From an uncultured Collinsella sp. (lineage in GTDB: Bacteria; Actinomycetota; Coriobacteriia; Coriobacteriales; Coriobacteriaceae): 16,471 nt of DNA. The stretch spans positions 1 through 16,471 of the forward strand of contig CAAFQK010000095.1 of the NCBI GenBank assembly GCA_900765115.1, given 5' to 3'. This document shows positions 6,869 to 14,217 of the stretch, piece after piece. Below the pieces are notes generated by a model. The model did no database searches and was not told the DNA's origin. It worked only from the letters and a program-made list of their open reading frames with translations. Each line of letters opens with the position of its first letter. Positions within the stretch are counted from its first letter, which is position 1. The translations under genes were made by a program, and so were the position numbers.

Positions 6869-8107
6869 ATGACAAAAGACGATAGGCAAGCGTTCGAGGT
6901 GCCCGATCGGCTCTTTGAATACGTGAGGTCGGTCGTCGACAACCGCGCGCTTGCAACGGTGCTGCTCTTTTTGCTGAGCCTGCTGCTGATTGGCATCGAC
7001 AACATCGTCGGAATCTTGGCGGTGCTGCTTGTCGGCTTTTTGCTGATCGATCGATTTGAGATCGTGTGCCGCTGCGTGGTGATTGGCGGCGCCGCGTGGG
7101 CCATGACGTTGGCGATTGGCGCCATGGCGCTCGGCGGCATCGAAGGGCCGGTGCTGTTCGATGCCGGCTTTGTATTCAACATGCTTGGCTTTGTGCTGGC
7201 GCTTGCCGCGTGCGTGCTGTTCTTGTGTGGCCGCGCCCTGTACTACCAGGGCTACGAGCAGGGCGAGCAGCATGCCGATTGTGTGCTGGCCGCTCGTATT
7301 CAAGATCGCCTGATCGATCACCCCGACACCTGGGATAACATCGACGGCGACTTCTTGGAGGTCGAGGGCGCCCTTAACCGCGTGCGTGACCGTGAGCGCA
7401 AGGTGCAGCAAGCTCTGCGTGACGAGTCGCATCGCAAGGACGATCTGGTCACGTACTTGGCACATGACCTACGCACCCCGCTTGCCAGTGTGGTGGGCTA
7501 TCTTTCGCTGCTGCAAGAGGCTCCTGAGCTGCCGGTTGAGCAACGTGCGCACTTTACGGGCGTGGCGCTCGACAAGGCGCACCGGCTCGATACGCTCATC
7601 GAAGAGTTCTTCGATATCACGCGCTTTGACTTCCACGATATCGTGCTCACGCGCGGCTATGTTGATCTGGGGTTGCTGCTGGCTCAGGTGGCTGACGAGT
7701 TCTATCCCATCCTCAACGAGCAGCATAAGGAAGCCCAAGTTGATATTCGCGAGGACCTGACGGTGCTCGTGGATGGCGACAAGATGGCTCGCGTGTTCAA
7801 CAACATCATGAAAAACGCCGTTGCCTATAGCTATGAGGGCTCGACCATCACGATCGAGGCCAGACGCCGGGACGGCGGTGGCGTGCGCGTGCGCTTTATC
7901 AATCAGGGCGATCCCATCCCTGAGGCAAAGCTCAAGGTGATCTTTGAGAAGTTCTATCGCCTGGATGCGGCGCGTGCGACCAATCGCGGCGGCGCTGGAC
8001 TGGGGCTTGCCATCGCCAAGGAGATCGTATGCGCGCACGGCGGTACCGTTGCATGTGAATCGACGCCCGAACACACGATATTCACCATCGAGCTGCCCGC
8101 CGCATAG
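6869..8107 (+). CDS. VanS-like sensor histidine kinase with four membrane segments
   Basis: The ATG at 6869 follows GTGAGG (6855-6860); the longer frame upstream overlaps the regulator gene and is rejected. The 412-residue product has hydrophobic segments at about 28-44, 46-60, 68-89 and 100-120 with almost no outside loops, so it probably senses within or at the membrane. A coiled linker leads to the phosphoacceptor H199 (LAHDLRTPLASVVGYL). The ATPase domain has the N box NNIMKNA at 311-317 and GGAGLGL from 374. The catalytic half (ALDKAHRLDTLIEEFFDITRF, IFEKFYRLD) strongly resembles VanS-type kinases. It should phosphorylate the regulator encoded just upstream. The ligand is unknown. Confidence 0.92.
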   Translation: MTKDDRQAFEVPDRLFEYVRSVVDNRALATVLLFLLSLLLIGIDNIVGILAVLLVGFLLIDRFEIVCRCVVIGGAAWAMTLAIGAMALGGIEGPVLFDAGFVFNMLGFVLALAACVLFLCGRALYYQGYEQGEQHADCVLAARIQDRLIDHPDTWDNIDGDFLEVEGALNRVRDRERKVQQALRDESHRKDDLVTYLAHDLRTPLASVVGYLSLLQEAPELPVEQRAHFTGVALDKAHRLDTLIEEFFDITRFDFHDIVLTRGYVDLGLLLAQVADEFYPILNEQHKEAQVDIREDLTVLVDGDKMARVFNNIMKNAVAYSYEGSTITIEARRRDGGGVRVRFINQGDPIPEAKLKVIFEKFYRLDAARATNRGGAGLGLAIAKEIVCAHGGTVACESTPEHTIFTIELPAA

Positions 8108-8118
8108 CCAGTGTGCCC

Positions 8119-8202
8119 TTACAAACACTTGACAATGCGCTCACGTGCATATGAGCCGCGATTCCTACTATCGATACTGCTGAATTGATATCGATGTGGA
8201 GG
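8119..8202 (+). promoter_or_regulatory. Regulatory region upstream of pstB
   Basis: The 103-bp gap before pstB holds TTACAA at 8119 and TTGACA at 8129, ten bases apart and loosely like Pho-type boxes. It also holds TATCGAT at 8169-8175 and 8189-8195, twenty bases apart. TTGACA may instead be a -35 element, but no good -10 follows at the usual distance. GGAGG at 8198-8202 is the ribosome binding site for the ATG at 8211. No terminator is visible after the kinase gene, so read-through into pstB is possible. Confidence 0.35.
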
Positions 8203-8210
8203 TATGCGGT

Positions 8211-9086
8211 ATGACGGCTGCTGCGGCTGCGGAGCCCACGGAGCTTGAAGAACTCATGAAAGCGCAGGCCGAGGCCGCGCACGAGCGCGAGGTTGGGGAT
8301 GCGACTCGCCCCACGGCAGAGGATCTTGCCGCCTCGCCGACGCGAATCGATGTCGAGGGCCTCGACCTGTTCTATGGCGACCATCATGCGCTCAAGGACG
8401 TGAATATCAAGATTCGCGACAAGCAGATCACCTCGTTCATCGGGCCTTCGGGCTGCGGAAAGTCCACGTTGCTGCGCTGCTTTAACCGCATGAACGACGG
8501 CATCAAGGATTGCCGCATCGAGGGCAAGATTGCGCTCGATGGTCAAGATATCCTGGGCGACTACGACATCTGCCGCTTGCGCCAGCGCGTGGGCATGGTG
8601 TTCCAGCGCCCCAACCCGTTTCCCATGAGCATCTACGACAACGTCGCCTACGGTCCTCGCGGCATGGGAGTGCGCGACCGCGTCGTGCTCGACGAGCTGG
8701 TCGAGGATTCCCTTCGTCGCGCTGCGCTATGGGATGAGGTCAAGGACAAGCTCAAAGAGTCGGGTCTGGGTCTTTCGGGCGGCCAGCAGCAGCGTCTGTG
8801 CATCGCCCGCGCACTTGCCGTGCAGCCCGACATTCTGCTGATGGACGAGCCGACCTCGGCACTCGACCCTGTGTCGACGTTGGTGGTGGAGCAGCTGGCC
8901 TGCGAGCTCAAAGAGACCTGTACGCTCGTGGTCGTTACGCACAATATGCAGCAGGCGGCGCGTATCTCCGACTCGGTCGCGTTTTTCTTGCTGGGTGAGT
9001 TGGTGGAACACGCGCCCACCGCGCAACTCTTCAAGAATCCGACCGATCCGCGTACGGCGGATTATTTGACGGGACGTTTTGGCTGA
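8211..9086 (+). CDS. pstB: Phosphate ABC transporter ATP-binding protein PstB
   Basis: PstB is the cytoplasmic ATPase that powers the PstSCAB high-affinity phosphate importer. The 291-residue product has Walker A GPSGCGKST at 78-86, the Q-loop in MVFQRPNPFPMSIYDNVAYG, signature LSGGQQQ at 188-194, Walker B ILLMDEP at 208-214 and the H-loop in VVVTHNMQQAAR. The NPFPMSIYDNV and RMND stretches are characteristic of PstB rather than other ABC ATPases. An extra N-terminal stretch of about 43 residues, rich in Ala and Glu, precedes the usual domain, whereas most PstB proteins are near 250 residues. pstS, pstC, pstA and phoU are not in this window. Instead a PhoB/PhoR-like pair follows, which fits phosphate-dependent control. 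Confidence 0.95.
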   Translation: MTAAAAAEPTELEELMKAQAEAAHEREVGDATRPTAEDLAASPTRIDVEGLDLFYGDHHALKDVNIKIRDKQITSFIGPSGCGKSTLLRCFNRMNDGIKDCRIEGKIALDGQDILGDYDICRLRQRVGMVFQRPNPFPMSIYDNVAYGPRGMGVRDRVVLDELVEDSLRRAALWDEVKDKLKESGLGLSGGQQQRLCIARALAVQPDILLMDEPTSALDPVSTLVVEQLACELKETCTLVVVTHNMQQAARISDSVAFFLLGELVEHAPTAQLFKNPTDPRTADYLTGRFG

Positions 9087-9096
9087 TACCATCTAG

Positions 9097-9110
9097 TAAA
9101 GGTACCTTTA
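9097..9110. promoter_or_regulatory. 14-bp perfect palindrome between pstB and the PhoB-like gene
   Basis: TAAAGGTACCTTTA is fully self-complementary and lies in the 64-bp gap after pstB. A weak -10-like TAAGAT follows at 9115-9120. It could be an operator for a dimeric regulator of the two-component genes. There is no T tract, so it is not a terminator. Confidence 0.45.
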
Positions 9111-9150
9111 GGGTTAAGATGCGGTCATGCCGGCCGCAAAGGGGTTCAAC

Positions 9151-9879
9151 ATGATCTATTACGTCGAGGACGATGACAACATCAGGGATTTGACGGTCTA
9201 TGCGCTGCGTAAGCAGGGGATCGAGGCCGAAGGCTTTTCGTGCGACGGTGAGTTTAAGGCTGCCGTGGCGCGACGGGTACCCGATGCCGTCCTGCTCGAC
9301 ATCATGCTGCCCGATACCGATGGCTTGGCGATTATGCGTCGCCTGCGCGCCGATCGCCTGACGGCGACGGTGCCCATCATGATGCTTACCGCCAAGGATA
9401 CCGAGCTCGACAAGGTGATGGCGCTCGATGGCGGTGCCGACGATTACCTGACTAAGCCGTTTTCGCTCATGGAGCTTGCGAGCCGCTGCCGCGCACTGCT
9501 GCGTCGCGGCGGCATGGTCAAACAGGCGAGCGATGTGCTCAGCGTGGGCGACATCGTGCTCTCGCCTGGCCACCGCGAGGTGACCGTTGCCGGTGAGCCG
9601 CTCAAGCTCACCCTGCGCGAGTTCGACCTGCTCGAGTACCTCATGCGCAAGCCCGGCGTGGTCTTTACCCGCGAGTCGTTGCTGCAGAGCGTGTGGGGCT
9701 GGGACTTCGACGGCGGTTCGCGCACCGTTGACGTGCACGTGCAGACGCTTCGCCAAAAACTGGGCGAGCATGCCAGCGCCATCGAGACCGTACGCGGCGT
9801 GGGCTACCGCTTGGCCGAGCCTTCTGCCGGTGATGGTGCCGAAGGTGACGACACCGCGGCCACCGCATCGGAGGAGTAA
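9151..9879 (+). CDS. PhoB-like response regulator (OmpR/PhoB family)
   Basis: The ATG at 9151 is preferred over the one at 9127 because AAAGGGG (9138-9144) is well placed and the receiver domain then begins at once (MIYYVEDDDNIRDL). The 242-residue product has an acidic pocket D7/D8, phosphoacceptor D50 in LLDIMLPDTDG, the KPFS motif and a C-terminal winged helix (GGSRTVDVHVQTLRQKLGE, TVRGVGYRL). An acidic low-complexity tail of about 20 residues follows. It is encoded 64 bp after pstB and 3 bp before a PhoR-like kinase gene, so control of phosphate genes is likely. The sequence alone cannot exclude another stimulus. Confidence 0.9.
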   Translation: MIYYVEDDDNIRDLTVYALRKQGIEAEGFSCDGEFKAAVARRVPDAVLLDIMLPDTDGLAIMRRLRADRLTATVPIMMLTAKDTELDKVMALDGGADDYLTKPFSLMELASRCRALLRRGGMVKQASDVLSVGDIVLSPGHREVTVAGEPLKLTLREFDLLEYLMRKPGVVFTRESLLQSVWGWDFDGGSRTVDVHVQTLRQKLGEHASAIETVRGVGYRLAEPSAGDGAEGDDTAATASEE

Positions 9880-9882
9880 CCC

Positions 9883-11307
9883 GTGGTCTTCGCCCCCCAG
9901 GGAAAACATACGCTGTCGCACCGCGTTTTTGTGACGATCTTTGTCTGTGCCATGGCGGTTATCGTGGCGTTTACGGTGCTGGGTGCGTTCTTTGTGCAAA
10001 ACACCTTGGCGGATGCCACGAGTGCCAACCTGGCGAAGGAAACCGAGCTCATTGCTGCCGCCCTCGACGAGCAGCAGGAGCCCATCCCGTTCTTGCGTAG
10101 CCTCGATCGCGAGGACTTGCGCATCACGCTGATTAACAAGGATGGATCGGTTGCCTACGACAACGAGGCGTCGCCTTCCACACTGCCCAACCATGGCGAT
10201 CGCCCCGAGGTCATCGAGGCCTTTGAGAGTGGTTCGGGTTCCGCGGAGCGCGCAAGCTCTACACTCGACGAGATTATGCTGTATCGCGCCGTCACCCTTG
10301 ATAACGGCCAGGTCGTTCGCTTGGCGCAGGCCCAGCCTGGCGTTGCGGCGATTTTGCTGTCGATGCTGGCGCCGATGCTGCTTATCGCAGCAGCGGGTGC
10401 AGTACTCTCGTTTTTTATGGCGCGCCGTGAGTCCCGTGCCATCATCGCGCCGTTGCAAGAGGTGGATTTGGATCACCCACGCCGTAGCTATGAGCACGCC
10501 TATGCCGAGATGGTCCCCATGCTTGAGCGTATCGAGTCGCAGCGCCAGGAACTCAAGCGCCAAATTGCGGTGCTAGCGGACAACGACCGTATGCGCCGCG
10601 AGTTCACGGCGAATATCACCCATGAGCTCAAGACGCCGCTTACGGCGATTTCGGGCTATGCCGAGCTCATCGCAAATGGCATGGTCGAGGGCGAGGACGA
10701 CCTGCGCAACTTTGGCGGTCGCATCTATCGTGAGGCGGGCCGCTTGGCAGCGCTTGTCAACGACATCCTTACGCTGTCTAACTTGGACGAGGCCGAACGT
10801 GCAACTGAGGGCGAGGCGGTGCCCATTGGGTCCACGGAGCCTATTGAGCTCTCGCGTGCGATCTACGCGGTCGAGCAGCGTCTTGAACAGGTTGCCCGTC
10901 AGGCGAATGTGACGATAAGTCATGAGACCAAGCCTGTGGTCATCGAAGGCGTGTCGCGCTTGGTCGACGAGCTCATCTATAATCTGGCAAGCAACGCCAT
11001 CCGCTACAATCGGCCCGGAGGTACGGTTACGCTGCAGTGCGGCACCAACGACGAAGGCCATCCGTTCCTCGCTGTCGCCGACACGGGAATCGGTATCGCG
11101 CCTGAAGAACAGGGCAAGGTATTTGAGCGGTTCTATCGCGTGGACAAGAGTAGGTCCAAGGCACGCGGCGGAACCGGCCTGGGGCTTGCCATTGTCAAGC
11201 ATGCGGCCCTGTATCATCACGCCACGCTTGATCTGTCGAGCGAGTTGGGCGTGGGAACCACCATTACGGTGACGTTTCCCATACAGCAGGACGAGCCATT
11301 CGCATAG
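9883..11307 (+). CDS. PhoR-like sensor histidine kinase
   Basis: The GTG at 9883 is only 3 bp past the regulator stop and has GGAGGAG at 9870-9876, so the two genes are cotranscribed and probably coupled in translation. The 474-residue product has membrane segments at about 15-38 and 153-178 that flank an outside domain of roughly 115 residues. That domain (RITLINKDGSVAYDNE) looks PAS/sCache-like. Then come phosphoacceptor H247 (NITHELKTPLTAISGYAEL), N box NLASNAI from 367, DTGIG at 400-404 and GGTGLGLAI from 429. This order matches PhoR and WalK-type kinases. The pstB gene upstream favours a phosphate role, which is an inference. Confidence 0.92.
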   Translation: MVFAPQGKHTLSHRVFVTIFVCAMAVIVAFTVLGAFFVQNTLADATSANLAKETELIAAALDEQQEPIPFLRSLDREDLRITLINKDGSVAYDNEASPSTLPNHGDRPEVIEAFESGSGSAERASSTLDEIMLYRAVTLDNGQVVRLAQAQPGVAAILLSMLAPMLLIAAAGAVLSFFMARRESRAIIAPLQEVDLDHPRRSYEHAYAEMVPMLERIESQRQELKRQIAVLADNDRMRREFTANITHELKTPLTAISGYAELIANGMVEGEDDLRNFGGRIYREAGRLAALVNDILTLSNLDEAERATEGEAVPIGSTEPIELSRAIYAVEQRLEQVARQANVTISHETKPVVIEGVSRLVDELIYNLASNAIRYNRPGGTVTLQCGTNDEGHPFLAVADTGIGIAPEEQGKVFERFYRVDKSRSKARGGTGLGLAIVKHAALYHHATLDLSSELGVGTTITVTFPIQQDEPFA

Positions 11308-11332
11308 CGATACAACATAGATATTGATGTAG

Positions 11333-11367
11333 ACGCCGCATTTGACTTTCGGGTGCGGCGTTGTTGT
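11333..11367 (+). terminator. Probable terminator after the PhoR-like gene
   Basis: ACGCCGCA (11333-11340) pairs with TGCGGCGT (11354-11361) around a 13-base loop and is followed by TGTTGT. The T tract is weak, so efficiency is uncertain. Confidence 0.5.
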
Positions 11368-11426
11368 GCAATTTTACGATTGCTTCCGACATTTTTACAG
11401 GAGAGCCTGTTTCTTATGTATAGAGT

Positions 11427-11455
11427 TTGGTCTCGGTAAAAAGATGCGATAACAT
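11427..11455 (+). promoter_or_regulatory. Candidate promoter of the tyrosine-kinase cassette
   Basis: TTGGTC at 11427-11432, a 17-bp spacer and TAACAT at 11450-11455 lie 47 bp before the first gene. A second possible pair is TTTACA at 11394-11399 with TGTATA at 11417-11422. This A/T-rich stretch contrasts with the surroundings. Confidence 0.45.
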
Positions 11456-11502
11456 ACGGACAGTTTTGTCAATCCGAACTGGGGAAATGAAAGGCAAGCT
11501 GC

Positions 11503-12159
11503 ATGACCCTTCTCGAACTGTTCCAGCTGCTCAAAAAGCACCTCAAGCTGGTCATCACCCTTCCGGTGGTCTGCGCGATCGCCATGGGCATCGTGTCCTT
11601 CGTTGCGATGGACAACACCTACACCGCGACGACGAGCATGTACATTCTCGCCAAGACTGACGATAGCGGTCAGATGAGCTACAACGATCTCTCGGCGAGC
11701 CAGATGCTTTCCAACGATATCGCCACGCTGCTGGATAGCGATAGCGTTAAGAGCGGTGCAGCCAATGAACTGGGCCTCACCGATCTGGATGACTACAAGG
11801 TGTCTGTTTCCTCCGAGACCACCACGCGTGTCATTACGCTTTCGGTTACCGGCACCGATGCCAAGGAGACGGCTAAGGTCGCAAAGGCCATGGCCAGCTC
11901 GGTGAGTACGGTCGCTCAGAACGTCGGCGCTGCCCAGAGCATCAACGTTATCGACGAGGCTAAGACCCCCGAAGCCCCCAGCGGCCCCAAGCGCACGCTG
12001 TATATTGCCGTCGCGTTCCTCGCCGGTATCTTTATCGCAGTTGCCTATGTCGTTTTGGCAGACATGCTCAATACCCGCATCCGCGGTGCCGAAGAGGCGG
12101 AAGAGCTCCTGGGCATTCCCGTTGTTGGCCGAATTCCGGCTATGAAAGGTGGTAAATAG
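11503..12159 (+). CDS. Wzz/CpsC-type membrane adaptor for a tyrosine kinase
   Basis: This 218-residue protein has the layout of the Firmicutes and actinobacterial CpsC/CapA adaptors, which anchor and activate a separate BY-kinase and help set polysaccharide chain length. The N-terminus (MTLLELFQLLKKHLKL) leads into membrane segment one at about 15-36. An outside domain typical of Wzz follows (YTATTSMYILAK, VITLSVTGTD). A Pro-rich run (AKTPEAPSGPKR) precedes membrane segment two at about 166-188, and a short cytoplasmic tail ends the protein. GAAAGG at 11489-11494 supports the start. The kinase gene begins 2 bp after the stop, so the genes are one operon. Confidence 0.88.
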   Translation: MTLLELFQLLKKHLKLVITLPVVCAIAMGIVSFVAMDNTYTATTSMYILAKTDDSGQMSYNDLSASQMLSNDIATLLDSDSVKSGAANELGLTDLDDYKVSVSSETTTRVITLSVTGTDAKETAKVAKAMASSVSTVAQNVGAAQSINVIDEAKTPEAPSGPKRTLYIAVAFLAGIFIAVAYVVLADMLNTRIRGAEEAEELLGIPVVGRIPAMKGGK

Positions 12160-12161
12160 GC

Positions 12162-12899
12162 ATGGCTAAGGCAAAGAACACCGATAAGCTCGTTGTACAG
12201 AATGCCGCCAAGACCCTTCTGGCCAACATCCGCTTTGCGAGCGTGGATGACCCCATTCGCACCATTACCGTTACCTCCTCGATTCCCAACGAGGGCAAGT
12301 CTACGGTTTCCATTAACCTTGCCCAGGCTATCGCCACGAGCGGCAAGTCCGTGCTCCTGGTCGAGGCCGATATGCGCCGCAGGTCCCTTTCCGATATGCT
12401 CGGCGTTCGTTCGCGCGGCGGACTCTATGCGGTTCTTTCCGAGCAGATCTCCATTGACCAGGCGATTGTCGAGACGGGTCAGAAGAACTTCTACTTCCTC
12501 GATGCCGAGCCGCATATTCCCAATCCTGCTGACATCATCGTCTCTCACCGCTTTGCCAAGCTGGTAAAGGCACTGTCCGCTAAGTTTCAGTACGTCATCT
12601 TTGATGCTCCCCCGGTCGGCACCTTCATCGATGCTGCCGAGATCGCAAGTCTGACCGACGGCACGCTGTTCGTGGTGCGCGAGGACTTCACCAAGCGCGA
12701 GGAGGCGCTCAACGCCATCGGTCAGCTTAAGAAGTCCGAGAAGGTCAAGCTCATCGGTACCGTTATGAACTACTGCGAGACCGAGACCAGCGAGTACTAC
12801 TACTCCTACTACACCAAGGACGGTAAGAAGGTGAAGAAGGGCTCCGACGATCAGGGGACTTCCAAAAAGGGCATCTTCACCAACCGAGCAAACGTTTAG
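12162..12899 (+). CDS. Bacterial tyrosine kinase (BY-kinase, CpsD/CapB type)
   Basis: The 245-residue cytoplasmic ATPase autophosphorylates on tyrosine and works with the membrane adaptor encoded just upstream. The BY-kinase motifs are present: Walker A SIPNEGKST at 40-48, Walker A' VLLVEADMRR at 64-73 and Walker B VIFDAPP at 145-151. A C-terminal tyrosine cluster (SEYYYSYYTK, five tyrosines at 212-217) is the expected phosphorylation tail. It is followed by a Lys-rich end. The order adaptor, kinase, phosphatase matches streptococcal cps regulatory modules in content but not exactly in order. No sugar transferase, flippase or polymerase genes follow in the window. Confidence 0.93.
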   Translation: MAKAKNTDKLVVQNAAKTLLANIRFASVDDPIRTITVTSSIPNEGKSTVSINLAQAIATSGKSVLLVEADMRRRSLSDMLGVRSRGGLYAVLSEQISIDQAIVETGQKNFYFLDAEPHIPNPADIIVSHRFAKLVKALSAKFQYVIFDAPPVGTFIDAAEIASLTDGTLFVVREDFTKREEALNAIGQLKKSEKVKLIGTVMNYCETETSEYYYSYYTKDGKKVKKGSDDQGTSKKGIFTNRANV

Positions 12900-12916
12900 T
12901 TGATTAAGGCTGACCT

Positions 12917-13567
12917 ATGCGTGACATTCATTGCCATATCTTGCCGGGTGTAGACGACGGCGCCGCCGATCTCGATGAGAGCTTGGCGATGCTCGAGGCT
13001 GCCAAGCGGGCTGGTGTAACCAGAATTGTTTGCACTCCTCACTGCCGTGATCCCTATTTTGATTACGACAAGATGTGGGATGCCTTTGAGCTGCTGCGCG
13101 ATAACGCTGACGGTTTTCCGCTCCAGATGGGCTTCGAGGTCAACCATCGAAAGCTCGTTGAGCTTGGTATCGATGCCGCGGAGCACTTGCATTTCGATGG
13201 GACCAACGAGTTTCTGCTCGAGCTTTCGACGCATGCCGATGCGTATGCGTTTAGAGAGTACGAGAACACGATTTACGATTTGCAGTGCCGTGGCTACCAG
13301 GTGATCATCGCTCATCCTGAGCGCTATCGTGCGGTTCAAAAGGATGTAAGCGTGGCGGAGCGCCTGGTCGATATGGGCTGCAAGCTGCAGGCTTCGGCGG
13401 ACTTTATTGCCGGCGGTCGCTTTGGTCGCGAGAAAAAGCCGGCACAGCGCCTGTTCGATCAGAACCTGTACAGCTTCATCGCGAGCGATGCCCATAACGT
13501 GGGTCATTACGATTGCCTGGCGAAGGCTCGCGCGAAGTTTAGCGTGCGCGGAGCTCATTTTCGCTAA
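12917..13567 (+). CDS. PHP-type protein-tyrosine phosphatase (CpsB/YwqE-like)
   Basis: This metal-dependent phosphatase should dephosphorylate the tyrosine cluster of the upstream kinase. The N-terminal motif DIHCHILPGVDDG carries metal ligands H5 and H7. CTPHC, IIAHPERY and SDAHN supply the remaining PHP-type ligands. At 216 residues it is somewhat shorter than the usual 240-255. The ATG at 12917 lies 17 bp after the kinase stop, with TTAAGG at 12904-12909 as a modest ribosome binding site. The substrate is inferred from gene order and family. The PHP fold itself is well supported. Confidence 0.9.
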   Translation: MRDIHCHILPGVDDGAADLDESLAMLEAAKRAGVTRIVCTPHCRDPYFDYDKMWDAFELLRDNADGFPLQMGFEVNHRKLVELGIDAAEHLHFDGTNEFLLELSTHADAYAFREYENTIYDLQCRGYQVIIAHPERYRAVQKDVSVAERLVDMGCKLQASADFIAGGRFGREKKPAQRLFDQNLYSFIASDAHNVGHYDCLAKARAKFSVRGAHFR

Positions 13568-13606
13568 AATCTGTCCCTAACGTTCGCATTGAATGAAAGG
13601 GCAGCC

Positions 13607-14107
13607 ATGGATATCCAACTTAAGACGGGATGCTTTGATGACGCGGCGTTGGTGCGCCGCGTCATTTTTATGGACGAGCAGGGCTACGAGAATGAGTTCG
13701 ACGCTATCGACGAGGATCCGAACTGCATTCATGTGACGCTCTATGTAGACGGCGAGCTTGCCGGTTGCTCGCGCGTGTTTCCCGAAGAGCTTGAGCACGC
13801 GGCTGACGCAGAGGCTCCGGTGTCGCCGGCGTGCGACTTGGACGAAGGTGTCGCGGCGGGGGAGACCTACATTATGGGGCGCGTGGCCGTGCTGCCGAGC
13901 ATGCGCCGTCGCGGTTTGGCGAGCAAGATTGTCGAGGCCAGTGATACGTGCGCGCGTGATGCCGGCGCCAAGCTCATTAAGCTGCATGCTCAGGAATACG
14001 TGCTGCCGCTCTATGCCAAGGCGGGCTACACGCAGATTGCCCCGGTGGACTACGAAGACGAGGGCCAGCCTCATGCCTGGATGGCCAAGCGCGTAGATGG
14101 CAGATAG
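13607..14107 (+). CDS. GNAT-family N-acetyltransferase (ElaA/YjcF-like)
   Basis: The 166-residue protein belongs to the acetyl-CoA-dependent GNAT family; the substrate is unknown. The ATG at 13607 has GAAAGGG (13595-13601) 5 bp upstream; the in-frame TTG at 13589 has no such site. The N-terminus has the VRRVIFMDEQGYENEFD pattern seen in ElaA/YjcF-type members. The acetyl-CoA loop lies at about 92-106 (VAVLPSMRRRGLASK), and the C-terminus has the aromatic/acidic GYTQ...DEGQPHAWM end of that subgroup. It starts 39 bp after the phosphatase gene on the same strand, so read-through from the kinase cassette is possible. A perfect hairpin with a T run lies near its start (see 13638-13669). Confidence 0.88.
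   Translation: MDIQLKTGCFDDAALVRRVIFMDEQGYENEFDAIDEDPNCIHVTLYVDGELAGCSRVFPEELEHAADAEAPVSPACDLDEGVAAGETYIMGRVAVLPSMRRRGLASKIVEASDTCARDAGAKLIKLHAQEYVLPLYAKAGYTQIAPVDYEDEGQPHAWMAKRVDGR
13638..13669 (+). terminator. Terminator-like hairpin inside the acetyltransferase gene
   Basis: ATGACGCGGCG pairs perfectly with CGCCGCGTCAT (11 bp) around a TTGGTG loop, and a run of five T ends at 13669. It spans codons 11-21 of the acetyltransferase. It has the form of an intrinsic terminator but lies in translated sequence, where ribosomes would disrupt it. It could cut off untranslated read-through from the kinase operon. It may also be a by-product of codon bias. Confidence 0.45.
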
Positions 14108-14130
14108 GAACGTTCCTTTCCTGCCGGCAG
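14107..14130. repeat. Two adjacent 10-bp palindromes after the acetyltransferase gene
   Basis: GGAACGTTCC (14107-14116, overlapping the stop codon) and CTGCCGGCAG (14121-14130) are perfect palindromes. They are followed by a G-rich TTGGGGACACTCC stretch. This arrangement is reminiscent of REP-like intergenic repeats, but only one instance is in the window. Confidence 0.35.
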
Positions 14131-14217
14131 TTGGGGACACTCCTTGGCAATTGGCGCATCAGAGCGCTCGGACATACAGTTTTTCGATTCCGTATGTATA
14201 TATGCGCGTTAATGGGT

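Noticed and set aside
6147..8107. Glycopeptide resistance operon
   Set aside because: Only regulator-like and kinase-like genes are present. No vanH, ligase or vanX gene lies in the window, and the neighbouring carboxypeptidase is a serine enzyme, not the metallo-type VanY.
9031..10563. 510-codon open frame antisense to the PhoB/PhoR-like genes
   Set aside because: It overlaps two well-supported genes and has Arg/His-rich composition typical of a shadow frame.
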